Source: Pelomonas aquatica
GTDB lineage: Bacteria; Pseudomonadota; Gammaproteobacteria; Burkholderiales; Burkholderiaceae_C
DNA length: 64,000 nt
NCBI RefSeq assembly: GCF_026712205.1
Contig: NZ_JAPPUW010000001.1
Coordinates: 186,001-250,000, forward strand
Direction of reading: 5' to 3'
The position numbers and the translations under genes are program-made. Shown here piece by piece: positions 63,428-64,000 of this stretch (position 1 is its first letter; every line of letters begins with the position of its first letter). The notes under the pieces were generated by a model, which did not search any database, had not been told where the DNA came from, and worked only from the letters and a program-made list of their open reading frames with translations.

Positions 63428-63838
63428 GTGCCCACCCTATCGCGCGAATTCCTGCGGTACTTCGCAGCCAGCGTCGCGGCGCTGGCGCTGGACACCGCCG
63501 TGTTCAACCTGAGCCTTCGGCTGGGCATCAACCTGGCGGTATCCGCGTGCCTGGGTTTCAGCCTCGGCCTGATGCTCATCTACACGATCAGCACGCGGCA
63601 TGTGTTCTCACAGCGTCGCATGGCGGACCGCCGCCATGAATTTGCGCTGTTCGCGCTGATCGGTGGAGCGGGGCTGCTGCTGACCGAGGCCCTGCTGTGG
63701 CTGCTGGTCCGGCAGATCGGAGTCGCGCCGCTGGCCGCCAAGCTCGGCAGCGCCTGTGGCGTCTTCCTCTTCAATTTCGCGTTGCGCAAGAGCCTGCTGT
63801 TCACCTCCTTGAACCCCACCCTCAGCCCATTGCGATGA
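63428..63838 (+). CDS. GtrA family membrane protein
   Basis: A 136-residue GtrA-like protein with four membrane segments ([19 protein letters not shown] at the start; [11 protein letters not shown] at the end). The family assists polyprenyl-phosphate sugars across the inner membrane or anchors their synthases. The start is GTG 63428, two bases after the preceding stop; the stop overlaps the next start (ATGA), so the three genes are one operon. Confidence 0.88.
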   Translation: MPTLSREFLRYFAASVAALALDTAVFNLSLRLGINLAVSACLGFSLGLMLIYTISTRHVFSQRRMADRRHEFALFALIGGAGLLLTEALLWLLVRQIGVAPLAAKLGSACGVFLFNFALRKSLLFTSLNPTLSPLR

Positions 63839-64000
63839 GTCGTGCCTCCGCCCTGATCATCGGCGCCGGCCCGGCCGGCCTGACTGCTGGCCTCGAACTG
63901 CTGCGCGCCGGCTACCCCCAGGTCACGATCCTGGAAGGCAGCGACGCCATCGGCGGCATCTCCAGGACCGTCAACTACAAGGGCAACCGCATCGACATCG
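63835..64000 (+). CDS. NAD(P)/FAD-dependent oxidoreductase (5' part)
   Basis: Only the first 55 codons are in the window. They give a Rossmann start [12 protein letters not shown], an acidic end of beta-2 (I-L-E-G) and [16 protein letters not shown], typical of the UDP-galactopyranose mutase/protoporphyrinogen-oxidase-like group. Relatives occur beside GtrA and glycosyltransferase genes. It is coupled to gtrA by ATGA. Confidence 0.75.
   Translation, partial: MSRASALIIGAGPAGLTAGLELLRAGYPQVTILEGSDAIGGISRTVNYKGNRIDI

Overview
The window looks like a chromosomal segment of a GC-rich betaproteobacterium of the order Burkholderiales, most likely near Rubrivivax, Leptothrix or Roseateles. This is inferred from the very high G+C at codon third positions, the gene order recA-recX-DUF2889-sucC-sucD-terC-pilin, gatCAB divergent from mreBCD-mrdA-rodA, and a TctDE-like two-component pair beside recA. 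No database search was possible, so the taxonomic call is inference. I saw no rRNA, tRNA, CRISPR array, complete insertion sequence or prophage.

Layout. 1-5.9 kb: end of a peptide-type solute-binding protein, a PspC/SHOCT protein, a wax ester synthase/DGAT with a histone-like tail, hydrolases, a GFA protein and a stand-alone ClpP-like protease. 5.9-11.2 kb: a PCu(A)C copper chaperone, a YtrA-type GntR regulator with an ABC exporter under a clear operator, and Kup. 11.2-15.7 kb: flavin reductase, M48 peptidase, Crp/Fnr and LuxR-type regulators, an MBL hydrolase and a TetR regulator. 15.8-22.9 kb: an eight-gene lipid-modification operon (FAD oxidoreductase, DUF1365, CFA-like methyltransferase, chalcone-isomerase-like protein, MFS transporter, DUF3833 lipoprotein, SDR, NTF2-like protein) divergent from tetR, with a 20-bp palindrome between them. 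22.8-34.0 kb: membrane acyltransferase, LytS/LytR-type two-component pair, an RND tripartite efflux operon and a POT peptide transporter. 34.2-38.9 kb: xth, a TonB-dependent receptor, pyrE and a DUF4124 protein. 38.9-48.1 kb: gatCAB and, divergently, the rod-shape operon mreB-mreC-mreD-mrdA-rodA. 48.1-56.0 kb: TctE/TctD-like pair, recA with an SOS box, recX, DUF2889, sucCD and terC. 56.3-59.9 kb: a Ser/Thr kinase, PP2C phosphatase and FHA protein, then a cAMP-phosphodiesterase-like MBL enzyme. 59.9-64.0 kb: two nearly identical type IV pilins, each with its own sigma-54 promoter, followed by a large unrecognised membrane protein, a GtrA protein and the start of a FAD-dependent oxidoreductase.

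The most notable observations are: (1) the pilin locus, where a GT-C-like membrane protein plus GtrA plus a FAD enzyme sits where pilin-glycosylation genes are often found; (2) the CFA-like enzyme, in which two bicarbonate-site residues of E. coli Cfa are replaced, within an operon that resembles modified-fatty-acid pathways; (3) a 27-codon micro-ORF after recA that duplicates the RecA C-terminal tail; (4) two related, MITE-like inverted-repeat elements, each lying at the stop codon of the gene before it; and (5) several well-formed palindromic operators and two further families of intergenic repeats.
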